A stretch of 64,000 nt of DNA, taken from Candidatus Lernaella stagnicola. Its GTDB lineage: Bacteria; Lernaellota; Lernaellaia; Lernaellales; Lernaellaceae. Shown here piece after piece: positions 18,627-26,680 of the stretch (position 1 is the first letter of the stretch; each line of letters begins with the position of its first letter). The notes under the pieces are model-generated. The model saw nothing but the letters and a program-made list of their open reading frames with translations, ran no database searches and was not told the DNA's origin. The stretch is taken from the NCBI GenBank assembly GCA_030765525.1, contig JAVCCK010000038.1, forward strand, positions 286,882 through 350,881, written 5' to 3'. Position numbers and translations under genes: made by a program.

Positions 18627-19616
18627 GTGCGCAGAATCCTGGCGTTTTTGCTGATCGCAATCGCCCTGCCCGTCGTGGCGGTGGCTGGCGAACCCTATAA
18701 CCGCGTCGTCGCGGTGGTGGACGATCAAATCATCACGTATTTCGAAATCGAGACCATCGCCGGGCCGGAGATCGGCCGCATCTTCGATGCGCATCCGGAG
18801 TGGTCGACCGACGTGCGCAAGAAGAAAGCCGCCGAGCTCAAGCAGGCGATTTTGCAGCAGCTCATCGAGCGCAAATTGATCGAGAGCGAAGTGACGCGGT
18901 TGGGAATTGAAGTTACCGACGGCGAAATCGACGCCTACATCGAAAAGGTTCGGAAATCCAACGACTACACCGACGACATGCTCAAGAACATGCTGCGCCA
19001 GCAAGGGCTGACGATGCAGGATTTCCGCGATCGCATCAAATTGGAGATCCTGCGCGAGCGCTACGTGTCCTTCCGCATGCGCGATAAGGTGCGAGTGCGC
19101 GACGAAGATGTCCGGGCGTATTACGAACTCCACCGCGACGAATTCATGGCCGAACCCGTGGTGCGGATCGCCGAGATTCGCTTCAACATCGCGCCCGACG
19201 CCGAACAAACCGAACTGGAAAACGCCTTCGCCACCGCGAACAAGGTGTACGAGAAAATATTGGCCGGCGCGCCCTTCGAGGAAATGGCCAAGCAGCACAG
19301 CCAGGGCCCGACGGCGGCCGACGGCGGCGTGCTTGGTGAATTCAAGATCGACACCGAACTCAAACCGGTGTATCGCAAGGCCGTAAAGCCCCTGGCGGAC
19401 GGCGGCCTCTCGACGATCTACCGCGACAAGAACGGTTTCTTCATTCTCAAATTGTTGGGCAAGCGCGAAACCGGCGCCGTTCCATTTGAGTCCGTGCAAG
19501 ACAAAATCGGCATGATCCTGCGCCGGCAGCAGGCCGACACCGAAATGCAGCGGCTCGGCGCGGAATTGCGTAAAAAATCGTACGTCGATATCCGCGTCAA
19601 TTACGCCGAAGAATAA
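18627..19616 (+). CDS. surA-like: Periplasmic chaperone SurA-like PPIase
   Basis: GTG start at 18627 with AAAGGAG at 18614-18620 inside the end of the previous gene. Residues 1-20 are a cleavable signal (LAFLLIAIALPVVAVAG). The opening YNRVVAVVDDQIITYFEIE is the classic SurA N-terminus. A helical core follows, then one parvulin domain (~170-280: VRIAEIRFNI, GPTAADGGVLGEF, GFFILKLLGK), then a C-terminal helix. SurA escorts outer-membrane barrels to the Bam complex. It has one rotamase domain rather than the two of E. coli SurA, which is normal for this group. Confidence 0.87.
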   Translation: MRRILAFLLIAIALPVVAVAGEPYNRVVAVVDDQIITYFEIETIAGPEIGRIFDAHPEWSTDVRKKKAAELKQAILQQLIERKLIESEVTRLGIEVTDGEIDAYIEKVRKSNDYTDDMLKNMLRQQGLTMQDFRDRIKLEILRERYVSFRMRDKVRVRDEDVRAYYELHRDEFMAEPVVRIAEIRFNIAPDAEQTELENAFATANKVYEKILAGAPFEEMAKQHSQGPTAADGGVLGEFKIDTELKPVYRKAVKPLADGGLSTIYRDKNGFFILKLLGKRETGAVPFESVQDKIGMILRRQQADTEMQRLGAELRKKSYVDIRVNYAEE

Positions 19617-19644
19617 ACCGGCGTCCGCTGAAGCGGAGCAAGTC

Positions 19645-20040
19645 ATGAACCACTTCCATCACGCGCATTTGTTTGCCGCCGATATCGAGGTGAGCCTCGC
19701 CTTCTATTGCGGCGTGCTGGGCGGGAAAGTCGTACTCGATGTGGACATGGCCGGCGCGCGCAACGTGTTCGTGACACTCGGCCGCGGTCGCCTGCACTTC
19801 TACGACCAGCCCCCGCACGACGCCGGCCGCGGCGCCGTGCACCACCTCGGCATTCAGGTCGACGACCTCGAGGCGCTCGTGGAGAAAATGAAAGCGGCGG
19901 GGGTCTCGTTCCGCAAGCCGATCGCCGACTTCGGTTTGTGGAAGTACATCATGGCCCCGGCCCCCGACGGCGTTTTGCTCGAACTGTTCGAAGTCGACGT
20001 CGAACAAGTACCCGACGAGTTGCGCGAATATTTCTTCTAG
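19645..20040 (+). CDS. VOC (glyoxalase/bleomycin resistance) family protein
   Basis: A 131-aa single-module VOC fold. It starts HHAHLFAADIEVSLAFYCGVLGGKV, has the central GAVHHLGIQVDDLEALVEKMKAAGV and the C-terminal DPDGVLLELFE-like strand (APDGVLLELFEVD). The His near the start, the mid His and the Glu in LELFE fit the metal-binding positions of glyoxalase-type enzymes. The substrate is unknown. It lies 28 nt after the surA-like gene on the same strand and could be the tail of that operon. Confidence 0.8.
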   Translation: MNHFHHAHLFAADIEVSLAFYCGVLGGKVVLDVDMAGARNVFVTLGRGRLHFYDQPPHDAGRGAVHHLGIQVDDLEALVEKMKAAGVSFRKPIADFGLWKYIMAPAPDGVLLELFEVDVEQVPDELREYFF

Positions 20041-20049
20041 GCCGCTTCG

Positions 20050-20078
20050 TTGAATCGGGTAGCCGCCCCGACTATGAT
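20050..20078 (+). promoter_or_regulatory. Predicted promoter of the S41 protease gene
   Basis: TTGAAT (20050-20055), 17-nt spacer, TATGAT (20073-20078), ahead of the start at 20131. Confidence 0.45.
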
Positions 20079-20130
20079 GGATTTTCACCTTGGTTTGCGC
20101 GAGCTGATTGTCCGTCGTGGGGGCGAATCC

Positions 20131-21543
20131 ATGCGTTTCAAGACCGTCACACTTTTCCTGGTCACCGTCCTTCTTCTCATCGGCGCCGTGATCGCCTGCG
20201 ACAACGACGATGACGACTCGTCACCCGGCAACGACGACGATGACGACGACAACAACGATGACGACAACGACGACGACGACAATGACGACGATGACAACGA
20301 CGACGATGACAACGACGACAACGACACCCCCGGCCCGTACTACGAGGATTTCCTGACCTTCTGGCAAATTATGGACGAGGGCTACGCGTACTTCATCGAG
20401 AAGGAAGTCGATTGGGACGCCGTGCGGGCCGTCTACGAACCTTTCGCCTTTCCTGAAGACGACCGGCGCGAATTCGAATTGTTGATCGCCGAAATGACCG
20501 CCCTGCTGCACGACAGCCATACCTGGGCGTACCACGCGTCAACCGGCGAACAGCCGACCGGCGTTTGCCTCGAGCGCCTCGGCGATGACATCTACGTGTC
20601 GCGGGCGCCGGAGTACGCCGCGGGTCTGCAACTCGGCGACCGCGTGCTGACTCTCGACGGGGCCGACCCGGACGACCTACTGCTCGAGGCCGTGCGCTAT
20701 CAAGGCTGCTCGTCGGCCCAGTGCTGCGACTACTATCGGCTGGCGCACGTGGACGCGTATGCCGCCGGAACCGATGAGGTCGTCTACGAAGTCGAACGCG
20801 ACGGCGACGTGCTGGAACTGGCCGTGCCGCGCCTGGGCAGCAGTACCTCGGTGTGCTCCGCGCAGCCGCTCGTCGATTTTCTGGAAGACGCGGCGGGATA
20901 CGTGCTGCGATACAAACCCATCGACACGGACCTGGGGTACATTCGCTTGCAGACGCTCAGCGACGGTTACCAGCAAAGCATTCTCGAGGACCTGGACGCG
21001 GCGATGGCCGCCTTCGCCGACCGCGACGGTATCGTGTTCGACGCCCGCTACAACACCGGCGGCTAGGACTTGGTGGCGATGGCGGTGCTGGCCCGGTTCC
21101 TGGATCGCATCGTGTTCCCGGTGTCGGTGCGGTACAAAAACGGCCCGGCGCACGACGACTTCACGCTCTGGATTCCCGAACCCGTGCTGCCCGGCGCGTC
21201 ACCCTCGGCGCAACCCGTCGTGTTTCTCATCAACGGCGGTTGCGTCAGTGCGGCGGATTTCTTCGCTGCTGCGGCGTCCTATGTGCCGACCTTCACGCTG
21301 CTGGGAACCACCTCGTGCGGCGGCACCGGCGCACCGCGTTACGAAGTGCTGCCGGATTCCGGCATCTCGTTCTACTATTCGCAAATGCAGCGCAAGTACC
21401 TCGCCACGGGCAAGCAGATAGAAGGTTTCGGCGTGGCGCCGGATATCGAGGTGGTCCAGGATGCCGACGACCTGGCCGCCGGCATCGACACCCAAATTCA
21501 GGCTGCGATTGCCTTACTTCGTTCGCTTCAAGACGCCCGCTAA
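20131..21543 (+). pseudogene. S41-family protease lipoprotein interrupted by in-frame TAG
   Basis: Start chosen at ATG 20131, giving a lipoprotein signal with lipid Cys23 (IGAVIAC). About 40 residues of almost pure Asp/Asn follow. Next is a CtpA/tail-specific-protease-like domain: a helical cap, a PDZ-like LGDRVLTLDGADPDDLL, then the S41 core. The core block DARYNTGG is followed directly by TAG (21064-21066). The same frame then continues DLVAMAVLARF to the nucleophile region NGGCVSAADFF (Ser) and GTTSCGGTGAP, ending at TAA 21541-21543. The two halves align as one gene broken by a single stop, where family members have an ordinary residue. It could be a pseudogene, a sequencing error or a suppressed amber. 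The usual catalytic Lys after the GT motif is not evident. Confidence 0.75.
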
Positions 21544-21623
21544 CCGCGATTAAACGGACGTATTTCCGACCAAAAGTCCGCTTTTTGGGGGATTGCCGCC
21601 ACCCCGTCCAAAATGGTAGCTTT

Positions 21624-21642
21624 TGCCCACTTGGGCATATGC
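21624..21642. promoter_or_regulatory. Inverted repeats upstream of the SCP2-like gene
   Basis: A perfect 6-bp inverted repeat with a 2-nt centre (TGCCCA-CT-TGGGCA, 21624-21637) runs into a GCATATGC palindrome (21635-21642), 54 nt before the next start. It is a possible operator for a dimeric regulator. No regulator gene is adjacent. Confidence 0.3.
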
Positions 21643-21695
21643 AATTCTTAACAAAGTTAAATTCGGTTGGTTGTGACCGTGAAAGGACTTCACGC

Positions 21696-22247
21696 ATGAA
21701 CCAAGGTTCCACTGATTGGCTCGACACCGCCACGTACCATGTGAAAATGTTCGTGGCGAAAACAGCCCTTCTAGCGATGGGCGCCGCGTTCGAAATCGTC
21801 TCCAAGCTCGATCCGGAAGTACAGCGAGAGGTCGCCGATTGGGCCGACGGAGAGGTCTTTTCGATGGGCATCCTGCCGCACGGCCCCTACATTTCACTGG
21901 TCAAAGAAGGAAGCGGCGTGCGGTATTTGGGTACCGGCATGAAAGACCCGAACGTCGCCATTTTATTCAAGAATCTCGACGCGGCGCTGCTCGTGTTCAC
22001 GGGCCAGATCGGCACGCACACCGCGGCGGCGGAAAAGCGTTTCATCGTCATCGGCGATCTGGCCGAAACGATGAAAATCTCGCGCACGATGGGTCTGGTG
22101 CAGGCCTATCTGTTCCCGGGATTCATTGTCAAGAAGACGTTCAAACGGGTGCCGCAATTCACTCGTGAGAATTATTTGATCAAAGCGAAGGTTTACGCCA
22201 AGCTGGTGCCCGTGTTGGCCGCGAAGCTCGGCAAAAAAGCGGCGTAA
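21696..22247 (+). CDS. SCP2 sterol-binding-domain-like protein
   Basis: 183 aa from ATG 21696 (GAAAGGA upstream). The central part (EVFSMGILPHGPYISLVKEGSGVRYL-type strands and DPNVAILFKNLDAALLVFTGQ) resembles the SCP-2 lipid-binding fold used by proteins that bind acyl-CoAs or sterols. The C-terminal helix is rich in Lys. It lies 29 nt before an iron-containing alcohol dehydrogenase on the same strand, so the pair may act on a lipid alcohol or aldehyde (inference). The SCP2 assignment is moderate; no catalytic motif is present. Confidence 0.55.
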   Translation: MNQGSTDWLDTATYHVKMFVAKTALLAMGAAFEIVSKLDPEVQREVADWADGEVFSMGILPHGPYISLVKEGSGVRYLGTGMKDPNVAILFKNLDAALLVFTGQIGTHTAAAEKRFIVIGDLAETMKISRTMGLVQAYLFPGFIVKKTFKRVPQFTRENYLIKAKVYAKLVPVLAAKLGKKAA

Positions 22248-22276
22248 CACCGCTTCGTGAAAAAGGAGAGCGAACC

Positions 22277-23452
22277 GTGATTCCGAACTACTACGAGTTT
22301 CATTGCCCGGTGAAAATCCTCAGCGGGCACCAGGCGTTGCAGAATCTTCCCTACGAAATGGGCCTGCTGGGCGTGAAAAAAGCCCTGCTGATCACCGACA
22401 AGGGCGTCGTAGGAGCCGGGCTCCTGAAAAAAGTGCGCGCGGCCATCGAAGGTTCGCAAGTGAAAATCGGGGCCGTGTTCGACGAAACCCCGATCGACTC
22501 GGACCACCACGTCGTCAATAAAGTCGCCGGTATTTACCGCGACAAGGGCTGCGACTGCATCATCGCCCTGGGCGGCGGCAGCGCCATCGACACGGCCAAG
22601 GGCGTCAACATCGTGATCAGCACCGATACCGACGACCTCATGAAATTCCAGGGCATGGATCGCATTGAAGCCCAAATGCGCCCCTTCATCGTGATTCCCA
22701 CCACCGCGGGCACCGGCTCGGAAGTGACCCAGGCGGCGGTTATCAAAGATACGGACATCAATATCAAGCGCGCCTTCATTTCCGATAAGCTGTACCCTCA
22801 CCTGGCGCTGCTCGATCCGGAAATGACCCTCACGATGCCCGCGCGCATCACCGCCGCCACCGGCATGGACGCGCTGACGCATTCGGTTGAAGCCTTTGCC
22901 GACTTACAGAAAAACCCCATGTCCGACGCCTTCGCCACGGCCTCGGTCCAACTCGTTTTTCAGTACCTGACCACGGCCATCACCAAACCGGACGACAAAA
23001 GCGCTCGCCTCGCCATGGCCAACGCGGCCTTGATGGGCGGCATTTCGTTCTCCAATGCCATGGTCGGCATCGTGCACTCCATCGCCCACGCTACCGGAGC
23101 GGTGGCCCACGTTCCGCACGGCGTGGCCAATTCCATTCTTCTGCCGTGGGGCATGGAGTACAACTTGGCCAAGTCGGCGGGAAATTACGCCGAGTTGCTG
23201 CACTATATGGGAGTGAAAGACGCTCCGACACGCAAGCGCGACCGCGCCAAAGCCGCCGTGCAAGCCGTGCGCGACTTGCAGGCCAAGTTGCACAAGCTTT
23301 GCGGCCTGCCCACGACCCTGAGCGACGCGGGCGTCACCCAAGAGCAGTTGCCGCAAATCGCCCACGTGGCGGTCAACGACGGCTCGCTGATTCACAACCC
23401 CGTCGAGGCCGATGAAAAAGACCTGTTGAAGGTTCTGAAAAAAGCATTCTAG
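22277..23452 (+). CDS. Iron-containing alcohol dehydrogenase
   Basis: GTG start at 22277 with AAGGAG 8 nt upstream; 391 aa, the usual length. The dinucleotide-binding motif GGGSAIDTAKG is at 99-109. PTTAGTGSEVTQAAVI is present. The metal-site region has GMDALTHSVEAF, then HSIAHATGAVAHVPHGVAN with the expected His residues. Group III Fe-ADHs interconvert alcohols and aldehydes with NAD(P)H. The substrate is unknown. The upstream SCP2-like gene suggests a lipid-derived substrate, and the spacing supports one transcript. Confidence 0.9.
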   Translation: MIPNYYEFHCPVKILSGHQALQNLPYEMGLLGVKKALLITDKGVVGAGLLKKVRAAIEGSQVKIGAVFDETPIDSDHHVVNKVAGIYRDKGCDCIIALGGGSAIDTAKGVNIVISTDTDDLMKFQGMDRIEAQMRPFIVIPTTAGTGSEVTQAAVIKDTDINIKRAFISDKLYPHLALLDPEMTLTMPARITAATGMDALTHSVEAFADLQKNPMSDAFATASVQLVFQYLTTAITKPDDKSARLAMANAALMGGISFSNAMVGIVHSIAHATGAVAHVPHGVANSILLPWGMEYNLAKSAGNYAELLHYMGVKDAPTRKRDRAKAAVQAVRDLQAKLHKLCGLPTTLSDAGVTQEQLPQIAHVAVNDGSLIHNPVEADEKDLLKVLKKAF

Positions 23453-23468
23453 GCAAACCAAATGGCCG

Positions 23469-23627
23469 GCCCGGCGACCCAACGTGCCGGTTCAAAGCGG
23501 AAATTGGGGAGAAGGTGAGATCGTCGGTGCCGACATCGTCGAGGCCTGCAGCGGCCGCGTCGTTTGCGTGACTGTCGTGCCCGGCCGCTCCACGACCAAC
23601 CTGGTCAACAAAATGCGGGAAGGTTAA
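23469..23627 (+). pseudogene. hldE (remnant): C-terminal remnant of HldE/RfaE2 heptose-phosphate adenylyltransferase
   Basis: The frame ending at TAA 23625-23627 reads RPNVPVQSGNW, then EIVGADIVEA, then GRVVCVTVVPGRSTTNLV. This matches the C-terminal end of RfaE2/HldE nucleotidyltransferases (RPDVLVKGGDW, EIVGA, GG-V, STT-I/L). Those enzymes make ADP-heptose for LPS inner core. Only about 50 codons remain, and no upstream catalytic HxGH half is present: the stretch begins 17 nt after the ADH stop. The invariant Lys-Gly-Gly-Asp is changed to Gln-Ser-Gly-Asn. A GTG at 23484 could still start a 47-residue peptide. It reads as debris of a deleted or relocated gene. Confidence 0.6.
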
Positions 23628-25016
23628 ATGAAAAATCTACGGTTGTTATTGCTTGCCCTACTCGCCCTCGTTTTGGCGTTTTCGTTTCTGGCCTGCGCGA
23701 CCGACGACGATTCGGGCGATGATGACGACGACAACGATGATTCCATCGACGACGACGACGACGATGACGATGACGATGACGACAACAATGACGATAACGA
23801 CGACGATGACAACGACGATGCGGTCTTCCCGGAGTTGGACCCGACCCGATGCGAGCTTGACGAACCGCCCGATTTTGCCGGCTTCGAACCCACCTATGAG
23901 CTTTTTTCCAGTGGGCAACCGGTACAAGACAAAAACTTCTACCTGCTGACCGTGTTTCAGGCCGCGCCGGAGATCGCCACCGCTCTGGCCGACGACCCCG
24001 CCATTGCCGCGATCTCGACCGAACGCGACGGTGAGTTGCGCGCGGCGGCGGCAGCCTGCGGGCCGGACTCCAACTGTTACGCCGATGCCGTGCTTTGGTC
24101 GACGCCGGCGACCGAGGCGATGGCCGACGAGCTGGTTCGACTTTTCACGACGCCAAGCAGGGACGACATCCTGGTCGACGCACACCTGCGGCCCTCGGGC
24201 ATGTTCCAATACTACGCCGCCGAGACCGACGCCCAATTGATGGCCTCGGCGTGGCTGGACGCGACGCAATGGCTGAACGCTGTTTTCAATTCGTATGCCC
24301 GCAGTTTGGACCCGGCCGTCTTGGACGACTTGGTCAACGATCTGTGCGACGAGCACCCGGATCCTTTCTCGTTTTTCGAACCGCTGCTGGAAATCGGGAT
24401 CGGCGCGATGTTGGAACTCGATCGCGACGAGGCGGGTCGCTACGAACCACTTATCGAGGGCGAAAACCAGGCCGCCGCCGAGCGGATACCGTCGATCGTC
24501 TGGGAGGCCTATCGCTTCCCGGTGATGCTGGTGCCGGGGCAAGGGCCCGAAATAGGCGACGTGCCGTTTTCACCCATCGGGCGCTGGCGGTGCGACAAGG
24601 CGGTCGAACGTTACTTGGCGGGTTTGACGCCCTTGATCCTTTTTTCAGGCGGCCACGTGCATCCCGACCAGACGCCCTATTCCGAAGCCGTGCAGATGAA
24701 GGCGTATGTCATGGAGACCTATGGCGTGCCCGAGGATGCGATCCTGATCGACCCCCATGCGCGGCACACGACCACCAATCTGCGCAACCTGGCCCGGACG
24801 ATTCTTCGCTATGGCATTCCCGCCGATCGACCGGCGTTGATTACCACCGACTTCGCTCAAGCGATTTACATCACGTTCATGTTGAATGACCGCTGCCTGG
24901 ACGAGTTGGGCTACCTGCCCTACCGCATCGTCCGGCGACTGTCACCAACGGATTCCTGCTACCTGCCGAATCCGACGTCGTTGTACGCCGACGCAAGCGA
25001 CCCGCTGGACCCCTGA
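23628..25016 (+). CDS. Asp/Asn-linker lipoprotein with YdcF (DUF218) domain
   Basis: GGAAGG precedes ATG 23628. The lipobox is SFLAC (lipid Cys23). Residues ~25-65 are almost only Asp and Asn. A helical region of about 200 residues follows, then a C-terminal YdcF/SanA/ElyC-like domain: VMLVPGQGP, LILFSGGHVHPDQTPYSEAVQMK, and TTTNLRNLARTILRYGI with a DPHARHTTTN block. DUF218 proteins are linked to envelope polysaccharide and peptidoglycan processes. It is probably surface- or periplasm-exposed. It belongs to the same architectural family as at least four other lipoproteins in this window. Confidence 0.8.
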   Translation: MKNLRLLLLALLALVLAFSFLACATDDDSGDDDDDNDDSIDDDDDDDDDDDDNNDDNDDDDNDDAVFPELDPTRCELDEPPDFAGFEPTYELFSSGQPVQDKNFYLLTVFQAAPEIATALADDPAIAAISTERDGELRAAAAACGPDSNCYADAVLWSTPATEAMADELVRLFTTPSRDDILVDAHLRPSGMFQYYAAETDAQLMASAWLDATQWLNAVFNSYARSLDPAVLDDLVNDLCDEHPDPFSFFEPLLEIGIGAMLELDRDEAGRYEPLIEGENQAAAERIPSIVWEAYRFPVMLVPGQGPEIGDVPFSPIGRWRCDKAVERYLAGLTPLILFSGGHVHPDQTPYSEAVQMKAYVMETYGVPEDAILIDPHARHTTTNLRNLARTILRYGIPADRPALITTDFAQAIYITFMLNDRCLDELGYLPYRIVRRLSPTDSCYLPNPTSLYADASDPLDP

Positions 25017-25103
25017 CGACGCCGCGGCCAACACTGCGACCCTCGACGAATGGGGCTCCTATTAAAGATCCAGACCGGCCGTTGTTGTATCCTTTCGTCG
25101 GTT

Positions 25104-26399
25104 CTATTCCAGATTGCCCGCCAGGTATGCGTCGTAAGCGCTCATGTCGAAATTTCCATGACCCGACAAATTGAACAGAATGACCCGCGGTTCGCCGGCT
25201 TCTTTCGCCTGTTTCGCCTCCTCCACGGCCGCGTGAATCGCGTGCGCCGCTTCCGGCGCTGGAATGATCCCCTGGGTGCGGGCGAAAAGCAGCGCGGACG
25301 CGAAAACGTCCCGCTGTTCGAAAGCGACCGCTTCGATCAATCCCAGGTGCAGCAAGTGCGAGACCAAGGGTGCCGAGCCGTGGTACCGCAGGCCGCCGGC
25401 GTGAATGGACGGCGGCACGAACTCGTGGCCGAGCGTGTACATTTTGGTCAGCGGCGTAAGCATGGCGGTGTCCCCGAAGTCGTAACGAAACTCGCCTTCG
25501 GTGAGCGTCGGGCAGGACGTCGGCTCCGCGGCCACGGCGCGCACCGGCCGCCCGGCGAACTTGTCGCGCAGGAAAGGGAAGCTTAAGCCGGCGAAGTTCG
25601 AGCCGCCGCCGTGGCAGCCGATCACCACGTCCGGATACTCTCCGGCCATTTCCATCTGCAGTTTCGCCTCCAACCCGATGACCGTTTGGTGAAGCAGCAC
25701 GTGGTTGAGCACCGAACCCAGCGAGTAGCGTGCCTGGGGATCGGCGAGCGCTTCCTCCACGGCTTCGGAAATCGCGATGCCCAGGCTGCCGGGTGAATCG
25801 GCGTGGGCGGCGAGAATGGCCCGGCCCGACGCCGTGCGATTGCTGGGGCTGGCGTAAATCGACGCGCCGTAGGTTTGAATCATCGAGCGCCGGTAGGGCT
25901 TTTGCTGATAGCTGACGTTCACCATGTACACCTCGACCTCCAGGCCGAAGAGATTTGCCGCCTGCGACAGCGCCGAGCCCCATTGCCCCGCACCCGTCTC
26001 GGTGACCAGCCGCTTCACGCCCGCCTGCGCGTTGTAGTAAGCCTGGGCGATGGCCGTATTGGTCTTGTGACTGCCGGCGGGGCTCACGCCTTCGTACTTG
26101 AAATAGATGTGCGCCGGCGTCCCCAGCGCTTCCTCCAAGCGGGCGGCGCGGAAAAGAGGCGAAGGGCGGTAGAGCGCATAGGCTTCGCGGACCGCTTCGG
26201 GGATCGGTATCTCGCGGCGCACCTCGGCCTCTTGTTCGATCAAGCCCATGGGGAAAAGCGGTTCCAGGTCACTCGGATTCAGCGGCTGCCGCGTGCCGGG
26301 ATGCAGGGGCGGCGCCGGCGGTTCGGGCAGGTCGGGAACGATGTTGTAGTAATGGGTCGGCAGTTGATCCTCGTGAAGCAAGTATTTGATCGGACGCAT
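25104..26399 (-). CDS. trpB2: Tryptophan synthase beta-like TrpB2 (PLP-dependent)
   Basis: Start chosen at ATG 26399 with AAGGAG 6 nt upstream, giving 431 aa. A longer open frame exists, but it runs through the attenuator. The PLP lysine lies in [11 protein letters not shown] (Lys112), and the phosphate-binding loop is [24 protein letters not shown] and an N-terminal extension with [12 protein letters not shown] identify the TrpB2 branch rather than classical TrpB. It condenses serine and indole to tryptophan. No trpA or other trp gene is adjacent. Regulation is by a transcription attenuator with a Trp-rich leader peptide directly upstream, which supports a real tryptophan-biosynthetic role. 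Confidence 0.92.
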   Translation of the reverse strand: MRPIKYLLHEDQLPTHYYNIVPDLPEPPAPPLHPGTRQPLNPSDLEPLFPMGLIEQEAEVRREIPIPEAVREAYALYRPSPLFRAARLEEALGTPAHIYFKYEGVSPAGSHKTNTAIAQAYYNAQAGVKRLVTETGAGQWGSALSQAANLFGLEVEVYMVNVSYQQKPYRRSMIQTYGASIYASPSNRTASGRAILAAHADSPGSLGIAISEAVEEALADPQARYSLGSVLNHVLLHQTVIGLEAKLQMEMAGEYPDVVIGCHGGGSNFAGLSFPFLRDKFAGRPVRAVAAEPTSCPTLTEGEFRYDFGDTAMLTPLTKMYTLGHEFVPPSIHAGGLRYHGSAPLVSHLLHLGLIEAVAFEQRDVFASALLFARTQGIIPAPEAAHAIHAAVEEAKQAKEAGEPRVILFNLSGHGNFDMSAYDAYLAGNLE

Positions 26400-26424
26400 G
26401 TCATTCTCCTTGGCGGCGGGCAGA

Positions 26425-26457
26425 TATAAAAAAACCCACCGCCGGACGCGGTGGGTT
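26425..26457 (-). terminator. trpB2 attenuator terminator
   Basis: On the minus strand, a perfect 10-bp stem with a 5-nt loop (26432-26457) is followed by a run of seven T. It lies between the leader peptide and trpB2. The leader end (26486-26496) is partly complementary to the upstream terminator arm (26448-26461), which would allow an antiterminator when a ribosome stalls at the Trp codons. Confidence 0.8.
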
Positions 26458-26484
26458 GGTGTTTTCGTTTTTAAAACGCTTGGA

Positions 26485-26577
26485 TCACAAACCGCCGCGC
26501 CAGCCATAGCTCCGCCACCACCACCACTTGCAGGTGATTTCAGCGGGATTGGCGCGGTAATCGTGTTCACACTTCAT
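26485..26577 (-). CDS. trpL: Trp leader peptide
   Basis: A 30-codon frame (ATG 26577 to TGA 26485-26487) reads [17 protein letters not shown], then WWWW, then RSYGWRGGL. It contains four consecutive TGG codons (26515-26526) and a fifth at 26500-26502, directly upstream of a U-tailed hairpin and trpB2. Leader peptides with tandem Trp codons are the established sensor of charged tRNA-Trp in trp attenuation. No Shine-Dalgarno precedes the ATG. The predicted -10 lies 6 nt upstream, so the transcript may be leaderless. Confidence 0.85.
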   Translation of the reverse strand: MKCEHDYRANPAEITCKWWWWRSYGWRGGL

Positions 26578-26583
26578 AGAACC

Positions 26584-26611
26584 AGAATACCGGCTTTTTT
26601 CCCGTTGGCAA
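26584..26611 (-). promoter_or_regulatory. Predicted promoter of the trpL-trpB2 operon
   Basis: Minus-strand TTGCCA (26606-26611), 16-nt spacer, TATTCT (26584-26589). The expected +1 falls at or next to the ATG of trpL (26577). Confidence 0.5.
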
Positions 26612-26625
26612 GCGCCGTACAAGGA

Positions 26626-26653
26626 TTGACAGACGGGCCACGCGTCTTATCGG
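26626..26653 (+). promoter_or_regulatory. Predicted promoter of the saccharopine-dehydrogenase-like gene
   Basis: A perfect TTGACA (26626-26631), 16-nt spacer, TATCGG (26648-26653), back to back with the trp promoter. Confidence 0.4.
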
Positions 26654-26680
26654 TTATAGCGAACCACGACGGAGCAAAGC

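Noticed and set aside
20209..20325. CRISPR-like or microsatellite array (GAC/AAC repeats)
   Set aside because: The repeats are Asp/Asn codons within a lipoprotein linker. There are no spacers, no conserved direct repeat and no cas genes.
21064..21066. Pyrrolysine at the amber codon of the S41 gene
   Set aside because: There is no Pyl gene in the window and S41 proteases are not known Pyl proteins, so a nonsense mutation or base error is simpler.
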